Origin: Streptomyces sp. NBC_00683 | Lineage (GTDB): Bacteria > Actinomycetota > Actinomycetes > Streptomycetales > Streptomycetaceae | Direction of reading: 5' to 3' | Length of the DNA stretch: 64,000 nt | NCBI RefSeq assembly: GCF_036226745.1 | Contig: NZ_CP109013.1 | Location: 4,402,001-4,466,000 of the forward strand | Shown here: positions 7,703 to 16,408 of the stretch, in pieces | How positions within the stretch are numbered: the stretch's first letter is position 1 | How the letters are laid out: every line of letters begins with the position of its first letter | Program-made: the position numbers and the translations under genes | The notes under the pieces: model-generated | Seen by the model: the letters and a program-made list of their open reading frames with translations, nothing else | Told to the model about the DNA's origin: nothing | The model's database searches: none

Positions 7703-10558
7703 TCACCCCGCGCGGCGGGCCAGTTTCAGCCGCGACCCGGCGAACGCGGCGGCGAGCAGCCCGGCCAGGACGGGCACGACCAGGGCCAGCAGCCCGATGG
7801 TCTCCCACGGCAGCACGATCGGCGTGTACGCGGAGTCCATGGGCTCCTTGCGCATGGCCGCCATCGCCTCGCGCAGGTCGATCAGGCGCAGCGACACCGC
7901 GGGCACGATGCCGGCCACCGTGCCGAGCAGTACACCGGTGAGCGCTACCACCAGGCACTGGAAGCCGGAGAGGGAACGCCGTACGCCCGGGGGCGCGCCC
8001 ACCGCGCTGAGCGTGGTGAGGTCGGCCTCCGCGTCGGCCTTGGCGAGGCCGGTCGTGATGGCGGCCGCGCCCAGGGTCACCACGCCCGCGAAGAGGGCGA
8101 GGATCAGCAGGATCACATCCTCGTCCCGGGATTCCGCCCCCTGCTCCGTCTGGAGGAAGGCGGCGTCCCCGGCCTGTGCGAACGCTGCCTGCAGCGCCTG
8201 CTGCTCGGCGTCCGTGGGGGTGTGCGTGACGGTGTAGATGCTGCCGTAGTCCTGGGTGTGCAGTCCGAGCCGGTCCGCGGTCTTCTTCGGCAGGATCATG
8301 CGGATCCCGGGAGTGGCGGCGTACTTCCCGGGCGCGACGTACACCTTGATCCGGTCCGTGGTGGTCCTGGCCGTGCCCGGGTGCAGCTTCCGGTTCTCGG
8401 TGTCGCGCTCGTTGTACGTGTGGACGGACTTCAGGGTGACCTGGCCGTTCTCCGCGTACGCCGGGTTGAGCAGTACCGGGGTGCCGTCCGCCAGGGCCCT
8501 GGCGGCCTCGGGGTCGTCGAGTTTCACGTACGAGGTCAGTACGGAAGCGTCTCCCACGACGATCTTGGCGATGCCCGAATCGAACGAGTACGCCTGGATG
8601 TACTCGTCGACGCAGGCGGGGGAGCCCATCAGCTTCTTGTGGGCACCGGCCGAGAGCCCTTCGGCAAGTTTCCTGGCTCCCGGTCCCTGAAGCGGGCAGC
8701 TGTGGCCCTTGCCGGTCGGCTTGACCATCTCGAGTGTGCCGCAGCCGTCCTCCTCCTCGTAGTAGACGGAGCAGTCCGAGCCCGCCCAGACACGTCCGAA
8801 GTCGGCACGGCCGCCGCTGACGGCAAGGTTCCGCTCGACGGCGGCACGGGCCAGGGGGAGCTGATCGCCCTCCGTCGGCTGGGAGCCCACGAGCGCCGCT
8901 GTGCCGGGCGTGAGCATGGGTATGTGGTCGTACTCGTGCTCGGCCATCACGCTGGCGGTGTACGTGGCGATGGCCACGGTGCCCGCGACCGCGGCCATCA
9001 CGGCGGCGACCGCAGGTGCCGTGCGGCCCCGGTTGCGGGCCGCGTCGCGCAGCGCCATCCGCGGGGAGAGCGGGAGCCGGGAGCCGAGCCGGCCCAGGAA
9101 GCCCACGATCACGGGGATGCAGGCGAGCACGCCGAGCTCGGCGACTACCGAGCCGCCGGCGACCAGGTTCGTGTTGCCCGTGGTGCCGCCGATGACGGCG
9201 ACGGCGATGCCGCCCGCCATCGCCACACAGCCCACCGCGGGCAGGACGCGTGAGCTCCGGCGTGTTCCGCGGCGGCCGGTGAGGGATTCCAGTACGGACT
9301 GGCGGCCGGCCACGATCGCCGGGGCCAGCGCCGCCAGGATCCCGGTGACGAGGCCGATCACGGCGATCGCCAGCAGCTCCCAGGGGCGGATCTCGAGCTC
9401 GCCGAAGCGGTTCTCGGTCCAGCCCTCGATCAACGGGCGGAACAGGACGGTCAGCCCGAGACCGGCGACGACACCGGACACGGCGCCGAATCCGCCGAGC
9501 ACCACACCCCCGGCCAGCACCACCGCCCGTACCTGGCTGCGGTCCCCGCCGCAGGTTCCGACAAGGCCGAGCTGCCTGCGCGAGCGGCGCGCGCCGACCG
9601 CGAACGCGGGGCCGGCCAGCAGGACGACCTCGAGGACCGCCATGGCGACGACGGTCACGACGGCCGCGCTCAGCTCCGCCGAACCGTCGGGGAAGCCCAT
9701 GCCGGCGCGTGCGGCCATCGGCACCTCGGAGTCCGGCGGCGGGTCGAGGGCCACCTGGCGGGACAGCACCAGGACACCCTTCTTGTTGGCCGCGAGTACG
9801 TCCGACCAGGTGATACCGGCCCCGGGCGCGCCCTGGACCAGCCACTTCGTGTCTCCGGGGTTCGGCGGAACGATCTTGTCGTCGCGGGCGGCCGCAGCCG
9901 TCCAGGGTGCGAGGACCGCACCCGGATCGGCGTACAGCTTGCTCGCGCCGAGCTCACTGTGCAGCTCGACGCTGCCGGTGATCGTGTACGTCTGCTCGGG
10001 GCCGCTCAGCGTCGTGCGGGAGCCGATGCGCAGCCCGGTCGACTCGAGGAAGTGCTCTGTCGCGACGACCTCGTCCTTGCCTGCCGGGTACGTGCCTTCG
10101 ACGAGGTCGAGCTTGCCGCGGACAGCCGGGTCGGAGGTGCGCAGCTCGACGATCTCGATGTTGGCGATGCCGTGCCGGGTGGTGACCGTGGCGGGCACGG
10201 ACTGCTCCGTGATGTACCGCGAGCCTTCCGGGAAGGCGCTCCGTACGTCGACGGGCTTCGGGGCGCTGTCGGGCTGCGGTGCGCCGGGCGGTGAGCCGTA
10301 GGTCCTGAGGTCGGGCAGCTGCTCGACAGGGACGGGCCCCATGCCGGCCGAACTGAACACGGCGTCCGCCGAGCCCATCGTGGCGGTCAGCTTCTCGGCG
10401 GCGGTCGGGGTGGAGCTGCGGTACGTGACATCGGCGGCGGTCACACCGAGGACCGGCAGGGCGATCATCGCGACGACGAGTGCGCTGCGGCCCTTGGACC
10501 TCAGGGCGTCGCGCCGGGCGATCCGGAGGGCGGCGCGCCACCCCGTGAAGACGCTCAC
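7703..10558 (-). CDS. ABC transporter permease, FtsX/MacB type
   Basis: Large permease of 951 aa with the duplicated FtsX architecture: an N-terminal TM with a long extracellular region, a central TM block, a second extracellular region with cysteines, and a C-terminal three-TM FtsX domain. GTG at 10558 overlaps the stop of the upstream ATPase gene (GTGA), so the two subunits are translated together. Such Streptomyces transporters with a LolD-like ATPase commonly export peptides or lipids, or mediate envelope stress responses; the substrate cannot be deduced here. The PadR-family gene upstream of the ATPase probably controls both. Confidence 0.88.
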   Translation of the reverse strand: MSVFTGWRAALRIARRDALRSKGRSALVVAMIALPVLGVTAADVTYRSSTPTAAEKLTATMGSADAVFSSAGMGPVPVEQLPDLRTYGSPPGAPQPDSAPKPVDVRSAFPEGSRYITEQSVPATVTTRHGIANIEIVELRTSDPAVRGKLDLVEGTYPAGKDEVVATEHFLESTGLRIGSRTTLSGPEQTYTITGSVELHSELGASKLYADPGAVLAPWTAAAARDDKIVPPNPGDTKWLVQGAPGAGITWSDVLAANKKGVLVLSRQVALDPPPDSEVPMAARAGMGFPDGSAELSAAVVTVVAMAVLEVVLLAGPAFAVGARRSRRQLGLVGTCGGDRSQVRAVVLAGGVVLGGFGAVSGVVAGLGLTVLFRPLIEGWTENRFGELEIRPWELLAIAVIGLVTGILAALAPAIVAGRQSVLESLTGRRGTRRSSRVLPAVGCVAMAGGIAVAVIGGTTGNTNLVAGGSVVAELGVLACIPVIVGFLGRLGSRLPLSPRMALRDAARNRGRTAPAVAAVMAAVAGTVAIATYTASVMAEHEYDHIPMLTPGTAALVGSQPTEGDQLPLARAAVERNLAVSGGRADFGRVWAGSDCSVYYEEEDGCGTLEMVKPTGKGHSCPLQGPGARKLAEGLSAGAHKKLMGSPACVDEYIQAYSFDSGIAKIVVGDASVLTSYVKLDDPEAARALADGTPVLLNPAYAENGQVTLKSVHTYNERDTENRKLHPGTARTTTDRIKVYVAPGKYAATPGIRMILPKKTADRLGLHTQDYGSIYTVTHTPTDAEQQALQAAFAQAGDAAFLQTEQGAESRDEDVILLILALFAGVVTLGAAAITTGLAKADAEADLTTLSAVGAPPGVRRSLSGFQCLVVALTGVLLGTVAGIVPAVSLRLIDLREAMAAMRKEPMDSAYTPIVLPWETIGLLALVVPVLAGLLAAAFAGSRLKLARRAG

Positions 10559-11319
10559 TTGGCACCCTCTGCGGTGAGCAGCGAGTCGGCGCCGGACGAC
10601 AGGGTCTGGTCGACGATCGACCCGTCCCTGAGGAAGACGACACGGTCGGCCCAGGCGGCGTACCGCGGCTCGTGCGTCACCATCACGCCGGCCGCCCCCT
10701 CGTCGCAGCGGTTGCGCAGCAGGGCGAGGACGGCTTCGCCCGTCTCGGAGTCGAGAGCGCCGGTCGGTTCGTCGGCGAGCACGAGGCGGCGGTCGCCCAC
10801 GAGTGCGCGGGCGATGGCGACACGCTGCTGCTGGCCGCCGGACATCTCGTCGGGGAAGCGGTCGGCGATCTCGGTGAGGTGCATCTCCTCCAGTGAGGCG
10901 AGGGCCTCCTTGCGCGCCTTGCGGACGGATACGCCGTCGAGCTCACGCGGCAGGGCGATGTTCTCCGCGGCGGTGAGCGCGGGGATCAGGTTGTAGTCCT
11001 GGAAGACGTAGCCGACGCTGCGCCGGCGCAGGGCGGCGACGCCCTTGCGGCCGAGCGTGGAGATGTCCTGGCCCTCGATGACGACCTGGCCGCTGCTCGC
11101 GGTGTCGAGACCGCCGGCCAGGGTCAGCAGGGTGGACTTGCCGGAGCCGGACGGGCCCATCACGGCGACGAGCTCCCCCGCGTGCACGGCGAGGTTGATG
11201 CCGCGCAGGGCGTGCACCTCCGCGATGCCGGAGCCGTGGGTACGGGTCAGCGCCCTCAGTTCGAGGACGGGTGCGTCCACGGGCGGGCCGGAGGACGGGA
11301 AGGGTGCGGACGAGGACAT
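10555..11319 (-). CDS. ABC transporter ATP-binding protein, LolD/MacB type
   Basis: ATPase of 254 aa that powers the FtsX-type permease encoded immediately downstream. Walker A GPSGSGKST, the Q-loop (YVFQDYNL), signature MSGGQQQRVAIARAL, Walker B LVLADEPTGALD and the H-loop (VTHEPR) are all intact, so it should be active. The N-terminus carries a 15-residue Ser/Pro-rich tail before the conserved VLELRALTRTHG. It ends in a four-base overlap with the permease start. A 160-bp gap containing 14-nt tandem repeats separates it from padR, suggesting a shared or nested promoter. Confidence 0.93.
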   Translation of the reverse strand: MSSSAPFPSSGPPVDAPVLELRALTRTHGSGIAEVHALRGINLAVHAGELVAVMGPSGSGKSTLLTLAGGLDTASSGQVVIEGQDISTLGRKGVAALRRRSVGYVFQDYNLIPALTAAENIALPRELDGVSVRKARKEALASLEEMHLTEIADRFPDEMSGGQQQRVAIARALVGDRRLVLADEPTGALDSETGEAVLALLRNRCDEGAAGVMVTHEPRYAAWADRVVFLRDGSIVDQTLSSGADSLLTAEGAK

Positions 11320-11421
11320 GGTGGGTTGTTCCCCCTAGGAGCGACGTGCGGAAGGTCGGGGCGGGCCGGATCGGTGCGTGGTCGGCGGTCTGCCACCACC
11401 GGTCCGGCGCCGGCGGTCGGT

Positions 11422-11477
11422 GTCGGCGGTCCGTAGTCGGCGGGCCGTTGTCGGCGGTCCGGGTGCGGCGGTCCGTG
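11422..11477. repeat. Four tandem 14-nt units between padR and the ABC operon
   Basis: Imperfect units of the form GTCGGCGGTCCGTA start at 11422, 11436, 11450 and 11464, and a related partial copy sits at 11381. They fill the gap between the padR stop (11479) and the ATPase start (11319). No further function is visible. Confidence 0.8.
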
Positions 11478-11478
11478 G

Positions 11479-12111
11479 TCAGCGACGGGTGCCGCGCAGC
11501 CGGGAGGCCGCCGTGCGGGCGCTTCCGCGGCCGGTGGCCGCGGTGGACCCCGGTCCGGCAGCGGGTTCGGTGGCGGCGGCTTCGGCGAGCCGGACGAGGC
11601 GGGACTCGCAGTGGTCCAGCCACCGGGCCTCGGCCTCGGCCTGGAAGATCAGCTGCTCCACCACGAGGAGCCAGGCGACCTCGTCGCGGTCGGCGGGGAC
11701 GTCCGCGAGTGCCTGGGCCTTGAGCCGGGTGTAGTCCTGCATGGCTTTCACGGTGTGGCTGCGCTGGGACTGGATGACGGCCCGGATGTCGACGCCGGGC
11801 GCCCCGACCGCCATCGCGAGCTTGATGGCCAGCTCGTCCCGGGGCGGGTTGCTGCGGTCGACCGGGGTCTCGAACCAGCTCCGCAGCTCGGTGCGGCCGT
11901 CGTCGGTAATCGAGTACAACGCGTGGCCCGCGTCGTCCTCACCGTCCTGGGCGACCATGCCGTCGCGTTCCAGCCGGCTGAGGGTCGTGTAGACCTGGCC
12001 GACGTTCAGCGGCCAGGTGGAACCGGTGCGGGACTCGAATTCAGTACGGAGCTGGGAGCCGTACCGAGGCCCCCGCTCCAGGAGGGCCAGCAGCCCGTGG
12101 CGGATCGACAT
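11479..12111 (-). CDS. PadR-family transcriptional regulator
   Basis: PadR/Vir-type winged-helix repressor, 210 aa. The N-terminal wHTH spans residues 1-85 (RHGLLALLERGPRYGSQLRT, then WPLNVGQVYTTLSRLERDGM). It is followed by a helical dimerisation domain and an Ala/Gly/Arg-rich tail of about 30 residues. ATG at 12111 begins the canonical MSIRHGLL; longer upstream frames are rejected. The gene precedes the LolD/FtsX-type ABC operon on the same strand, a common pairing in which PadR represses the transporter. Two 11-bp palindromes overlap its own start codon, pointing to autorepression. Confidence 0.92.
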   Translation of the reverse strand: MSIRHGLLALLERGPRYGSQLRTEFESRTGSTWPLNVGQVYTTLSRLERDGMVAQDGEDDAGHALYSITDDGRTELRSWFETPVDRSNPPRDELAIKLAMAVGAPGVDIRAVIQSQRSHTVKAMQDYTRLKAQALADVPADRDEVAWLLVVEQLIFQAEAEARWLDHCESRLVRLAEAAATEPAAGPGSTAATGRGSARTAASRLRGTRR

Positions 12112-12133
12112 ACTGAGTATGTATACCGAGTAT
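12109..12133. promoter_or_regulatory. Probable PadR operator, two tandem ATACT/AGTAT sites
   Basis: ATACTGAGTAT (12110-12120, a perfect 5-1-5 inverted repeat) and ATACCGAGTAT (12123-12133, one mismatch) sit two bases apart, directly over and upstream of the padR start codon. Their AT-rich composition stands out in this GC-rich DNA. PadR proteins usually bind such short inverted repeats at their own promoters. Confidence 0.75.
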
Positions 12134-12182
12134 GTTGTCGAGTGCAAGCCCCACAAGCGGTCGGTGCATGTGGGCCGGCCGG

Positions 12183-12677
12183 TCAGTTCACGCGGCGCAA
12201 CCGCAGCCCCAGGAACCCCAGACCCAGGCCGACCAGGGCGATTCCCACCCCGAGCGACACCTGCTGCACCTGACGTACGGCGGGCTCGTCCAGTGCCTGG
12301 CGGGAGGTCCGGCCGGGCTCGGGGAACGCGTCGGGCGGGGGTGTGACCGCAGGGACGGGATCCTCCTCCGGCGGGACCTCGTCGGCGGAGGCCGAGGCGT
12401 CCGCGAGCTCCATGGGGGAGAGCGACCGCCCGGGCCGCGCCCGGCCCTCCCCGGCCTGTCTCCCAGCCATGGGGGACTCCTCCGCCGAGGGGCTCGCGGA
12501 GGAGGGCGGTGCGGCGGGAGCGGCCAGGGGTCCCGCGAGAAGTACGCGCTGAGGAGGGGACTGCACGCCCCGCCCGTCCCCGTGCGCCACGGCGATCGGT
12601 CCGAGCGCCGCCCCGGCCGCCATCACCAGACAGGCCACGCATCGCGACGATCGTGAAGCCAGGAGTCCTGGAGGCAT
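12183..12677 (-). CDS. Hypothetical secreted/membrane-anchored protein
   Basis: A 164-aa protein of unknown function. A basic start (LLASRSSRC) is followed by a hydrophobic stretch ending near AVAHG, which looks like a signal peptide. A 90-residue Pro/Ala/Ser/Glu-rich spacer follows, then a C-terminal TM helix (about residues 140-160, GVGIALVGLGLGFLGL) with a short LRRVN tail. This gives a sortase-independent, wall-spanning anchored topology. ATG 12677 is chosen; ATG/GTG starts up to 12728 are possible and the ribosome site is weak. It follows the Ser/Thr kinase gene on the same strand. Confidence 0.6.
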   Translation of the reverse strand: MPPGLLASRSSRCVACLVMAAGAALGPIAVAHGDGRGVQSPPQRVLLAGPLAAPAAPPSSASPSAEESPMAGRQAGEGRARPGRSLSPMELADASASADEVPPEEDPVPAVTPPPDAFPEPGRTSRQALDEPAVRQVQQVSLGVGIALVGLGLGFLGLRLRRVN

Positions 12678-12876
12678 GAGATCAGCGTCACATGGCGTGA
12701 TATGTCCGGCATCCCGGACACGGCTCACCAGAACGACCGGCGGCCCGCCCCTGAGTGAGGCCCCGCCCCGCCCCTGAGCGACCCGTAGCCCGTCCGGAGA
12801 CGACCGGCCCTGGATCCCCGGGAGCGACCCGGCCCCCGGCGCCCCGAGGGCGGTCAGCAGCCGCGTACGCGCCAGG

Positions 12877-14514
12877 TCAGGCCGGGTCGCCGGTCGCGAT
12901 GCGCAGCTCGAAGTGGGCGCCCCGCTCGGCGACCGCCGTACCCGAGGTCGGGAACTGGTCGATGACCTGGTCCTCGGCGTAGGTGTTGCCCTCCACCTCG
13001 ATGACCTTGACCGTCCAGCCTGCGGCGGCGGCGCAGGACTTCGCCGAGATGATGTCCTTGTAGACGAAGTTCGGCGCCTGGACCTTCGCCGGGTCGTCCG
13101 TGTCCTCCGTGGCGTCGGTGCAGTCCTCGGTGTCCATCGTCCGGTTCCGCTCCGGCGGCTTGTGCTCGCCCGCCACCGTCGACTCGCTGGTGTCCGGGTC
13201 GCCGCCCTTGCCGTTGTCCGTGTCGTCCTTCATGTTCAGGAAGGCGACCAGGCCGCCGATCGCGAGCAGGGCGACCACGATCGAGCCCACGACGACCGGC
13301 ATGTTGCGCTTGGACCCACCGCCGTTGACGGCGGTCGAGGACTGGTGGGACAGCGTGTACGGGGGCGGCGTCTGGTGTGCCAGGGGCGCGTGGGTGCCGT
13401 ACGGCTGAGGTGCTTGCGGGTAGCCGTAACCCGGAGTGGGCGCGGGGGTCGCCGGGCCGTACGGGCCGGGCTGGTGCTGCTGGTGGGGCTGCGGCTGGTA
13501 CGGCGTCTGCACACCGTGCGGTGCGGGTGTGGTCTGGTCGACGGGTGGGAAGACCGCCGAGCCGACGCCCGAGCCGCTGTTCGCCGGGGCGGTGCCACCG
13601 ATGATCACGGGAGCGCCCGCATGGGCGCCGGCGCTCAGGACGCGGACGACCTCGTCCTGCATCGCGGCGGCGCTGGGGAAGCGCTCGTTCGGGTTCTTCT
13701 TCAGCGCGCGGGCGACGAGCGCGTCCATCGCGGGGGTGATCGACCGGTTGATGCTGGACGGTGCGACCGGCTCCTCCTGCACATGCGCGTAGGCGATGGC
13801 GAGCGGGGAGTCCGCTTCGAACGGGATCCGGCCCGTGAGCAGCTGGAAGAGCATGATGCCGACCGAGTAGAGGTCGGACCGCGCGTCCACACCGCGGCCG
13901 AGGGCCTGCTCGGGCGAGAGGTACTGGGGCGTACCGACGACCATGCCGGTCTGGGTCATCGAGGTGACGCCCGACTGCATGGCGCGGGCGATGCCGAAGT
14001 CCATGACCTTGACGACGCCGCGCTTGGTCATCATCACGTTGCCGGGCTTGATGTCGCGGTGGACCAGGCCCATTTCGTGGCTGGTCTCCAGCGCGGCGAG
14101 CACGTCGGCCGTCACCTTGAGCGCCTTGTCGGCGGGCATCGCGCCGTAGTTCTGGATGTCCGCCTGGAGGACGGAGCCGAGCGGCTGCCCCTCGACGTAC
14201 TCCATGACGATGTACGGCATCAGCGCGCCGCCGAGCTCGTCCTCGCCCGTGTCGAACACCGAGACGATGTTGGTGTGCTGCAGTTTGGCGACGGCCTGCG
14301 CCTCGCGCCGGAACCGCTCGCGGAAGGACTGCTCGCGCCCCAGCTCCGTGTGCAGCGTCTTGATCGCGACCTGGCGGTCGAGGGCGGAGTCGTACGCGAG
14401 GTAGACGGACGCCATCCCGCCTTCGCCGAGCAGGTCGCGCAGCTGGTAGCGGCCGCCGGCCACGGAACCGCCCGCGTAGCGACCCTGTGCGCCGTGTGCG
14501 CCGTCCTGGCTCAT
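12877..14514 (-). CDS. Transmembrane Ser/Thr protein kinase with a PASTA-like extracellular domain
   Basis: Hanks-type kinase, 545 aa. The glycine loop LGEGGMASVY, ATP lysine K52, catalytic HRDIKPGN (H152-N159), DFG (172-174) and the activation segment with SMTQTGMVVGTPQYLSPEQ are intact. A Pro/Gln/Tyr-rich juxtamembrane region precedes one TM (407-428), an acidic linker and a single extracellular PASTA-like domain (about 477-542) that may sense muropeptides or cell-wall intermediates. ATG 14514 (MSQDGAHG) has GAGGGGG about 9 nt upstream; ATG 14523 directly abuts that site and is less likely. It is divergent from a second kinase at 14807. Confidence 0.92.
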   Translation of the reverse strand: MSQDGAHGAQGRYAGGSVAGGRYQLRDLLGEGGMASVYLAYDSALDRQVAIKTLHTELGREQSFRERFRREAQAVAKLQHTNIVSVFDTGEDELGGALMPYIVMEYVEGQPLGSVLQADIQNYGAMPADKALKVTADVLAALETSHEMGLVHRDIKPGNVMMTKRGVVKVMDFGIARAMQSGVTSMTQTGMVVGTPQYLSPEQALGRGVDARSDLYSVGIMLFQLLTGRIPFEADSPLAIAYAHVQEEPVAPSSINRSITPAMDALVARALKKNPNERFPSAAAMQDEVVRVLSAGAHAGAPVIIGGTAPANSGSGVGSAVFPPVDQTTPAPHGVQTPYQPQPHQQHQPGPYGPATPAPTPGYGYPQAPQPYGTHAPLAHQTPPPYTLSHQSSTAVNGGGSKRNMPVVVGSIVVALLAIGGLVAFLNMKDDTDNGKGGDPDTSESTVAGEHKPPERNRTMDTEDCTDATEDTDDPAKVQAPNFVYKDIISAKSCAAAAGWTVKVIEVEGNTYAEDQVIDQFPTSGTAVAERGAHFELRIATGDPA

Positions 14515-14806
14515 GACTTGCATCCCCCTCGGCGCCCACGGACGCGTGATCCCTATTACGGGCCAAGTCTGCCCGAGGGGTCCGACACGTCAAGCCAGGT
14601 GCCCGTTCCGTGACCCTACGCACAAGAAGCGTCTCGGAAGCGTTACAGGAACCGCATGGAATTTGCGTGAGCGGCGCGCCAGCCGATTGGATGACCCGTC
14701 CCTCTCGGAACCGGTGTGTCCGGCAGAGGCTGTAGCGTGACGTGGCAATGCAGCAAGGCACCGTGAGAACGCGCGGAAGCGCGGACAGATACGACGGCGA
14801 GGACTG
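14515..14806. promoter_or_regulatory. Divergent promoter region between the two kinase genes
   Basis: About 290 bp without a gene. It must hold the promoters of both kinases. The middle part (14560-14700) is less GC-rich than its surroundings. I see no convincing -35/-10 pair, long inverted repeat or small gene. Confidence 0.5.
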
Positions 14807-16375
14807 ATGGCACCCGAACCCGAAGCAAACGGCGGCGGATTTTCGGATGGCACCGACTCCGGGATCGTCGGCGGCGTGGTCGGGGACGGCCGTTACCGCA
14901 TGACCCACCGGCTGGGACGCGGCGGTATGGCCGAGGTCCTCGCCGCGGAGGACGTGCGTCTGGGACGCACGGTCGCGGTGAAACTGCTCCGTTCCGACCT
15001 CGCCGAGGACCCGGTCTCCAAGGCCCGCTTCACGCGCGAGGCGCAGTCGGTCGCGGGCCTCAACCACCATGCGATCGTCGCCGTGTACGACTCCGGCGAG
15101 GACGTCGTGGCCGGCGCCACCGTCCCGTACATCGTCATGGAGCTGGTCGAGGGCCGCACCATCCGCGATCTGCTGCTCAACGCCGAGGCCCCGCCGCCCG
15201 AGCAGGCGCTGATCATCGTCTCGGGGGTGCTGGAGGCGCTCGCGTACTCCCACCAGCACGGCATCGTGCACCGTGACATCAAGCCCGCGAACGTGATCAT
15301 CACGCATTCCGGCGCGGTCAAGGTGATGGACTTCGGCATCGCCCGTGCGCTGCACGGCGCCCAGTCGACGATGACCCAGACGGGCATGGTCATGGGTACG
15401 CCCCAGTACCTCTCCCCCGAACAGGCGCTCGGCAAGGCGGTCGACCACCGTTCCGACCTGTACGCCACGGGCTGCCTGCTCTACGAACTCCTCGCCCTGC
15501 GGCCGCCGTTCACCGGTGAGACGCCTCTGTCCGTCGTGTACCAGCACGTCCAGGACATTCCGGTGCCGCCCTCCGAGGTCTCGGACGGCGTGCCGCCGGA
15601 GCTGGACGGCCTCGTCATGCGCTCGCTCGCGAAGGACCCGGACGACCGGTTCCAGAGCGCCGAGGAGATGCGCGGCCTGGTCCAGTACAGCCTGCAGATG
15701 CTCCAGGTCCAGGGCGGTCACACGGGCACCTGGAACACCGGCCCGGTCGTGATGAACGACAGCGGCCGCACCGCGCCGATGAACATCGGCGGCGGTACGG
15801 CGGCGATGGGTCACCCGATGCACGGGGACACCTCGCAGGGCCCGATCCTGCCGCCCATGAACCCCGACGACGGGGCGTACGCCGGCGGGCACCGCAACGG
15901 CGGCGGGCGCGGCAAGATGTGGCTCTTCGTCCTGCTGGCCCTGGTCGCGATCGGCGCGGGTGTCGCGTTCGCCGTCAACGCGGCCAACGACGCGAACAAC
16001 AAGAAGACACCGACCCACCCGTCCACCTCGGTCTCCCCGTCCGCGTCGGAGGCCTCCCCGGAGCCGACGGACGAGGAGACGGAGGAGACCGAGGAACCGG
16101 ACGACTCGACGGGCGGCCAGAACTGGCCCACCAAGGAGCCGACGTGGACCCCGTCCACCGAGCCGACCGAGCCGACGGCGACGCCGACCGAGCCCACGTC
16201 CTCGCCGGGCACGAACACGGGCACGTCCGACGGCAACACCAACGAGGGCGGGGACGGCGGGACGACCACCGAGCCGACCGATCCCGCCACGGATCCGGGT
16301 ACTCCGGGCGGCGGTGAAGTCGAAGGCGCGGCCGAGGGTGCTGCGGGCGATACCGCCGGAGGCGCCACCCCGTAG
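14807..16375 (+). CDS. Transmembrane Ser/Thr protein kinase with a Thr/Pro/Glu-rich extracellular tail
   Basis: Hanks-type kinase, 522 aa. The glycine loop LGRGGMAEV, ATP lysine K59, HRDIKPANVI near residue 155, VMDFGIAR and the activation loop TMTQTGMVMGTPQYLSPEQ are all canonical. A Gly/Met-rich juxtamembrane stretch leads to one TM helix (about 371-392) and a 130-residue outside tail of Thr, Pro, Glu, Ser and Gly with no folded sensor domain. The activation loop and flanks closely resemble those of the divergent kinase at 12877-14514, so the pair probably arose by duplication. It ends 33 bp before a convergent phosphotransferase gene. Confidence 0.92.
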   Translation: MAPEPEANGGGFSDGTDSGIVGGVVGDGRYRMTHRLGRGGMAEVLAAEDVRLGRTVAVKLLRSDLAEDPVSKARFTREAQSVAGLNHHAIVAVYDSGEDVVAGATVPYIVMELVEGRTIRDLLLNAEAPPPEQALIIVSGVLEALAYSHQHGIVHRDIKPANVIITHSGAVKVMDFGIARALHGAQSTMTQTGMVMGTPQYLSPEQALGKAVDHRSDLYATGCLLYELLALRPPFTGETPLSVVYQHVQDIPVPPSEVSDGVPPELDGLVMRSLAKDPDDRFQSAEEMRGLVQYSLQMLQVQGGHTGTWNTGPVVMNDSGRTAPMNIGGGTAAMGHPMHGDTSQGPILPPMNPDDGAYAGGHRNGGGRGKMWLFVLLALVAIGAGVAFAVNAANDANNKKTPTHPSTSVSPSASEASPEPTDEETEETEEPDDSTGGQNWPTKEPTWTPSTEPTEPTATPTEPTSSPGTNTGTSDGNTNEGGDGGTTTEPTDPATDPGTPGGGEVEGAAEGAAGDTAGGATP

Positions 16376-16379
16376 GCAG

Positions 16380-16403
16380 CCGCGGGCCGTTAGGCACCCG
16401 CGG
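16380..16403. terminator. Short hairpin between convergent genes
   Basis: CCGCGGG (16380-16386) and CCCGCGG (16397-16403) pair around a 10-nt loop, directly after the kinase stop and before the stop of the minus-strand phosphotransferase. The stem is short, so this is only a plausible terminator. Confidence 0.45.
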
Positions 16404-16408
16404 GGCCC

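Noticed and set aside
8521..8534. GTTTCACGTACGAG as a possible parS
   Set aside because: Only the left half matches; not palindromic, inside the permease coding region.
12854..16018. 1054-codon minus-strand frame across both kinase genes
   Set aside because: Antisense to the plus-strand kinase and out of frame with the minus-strand one; low-complexity product.
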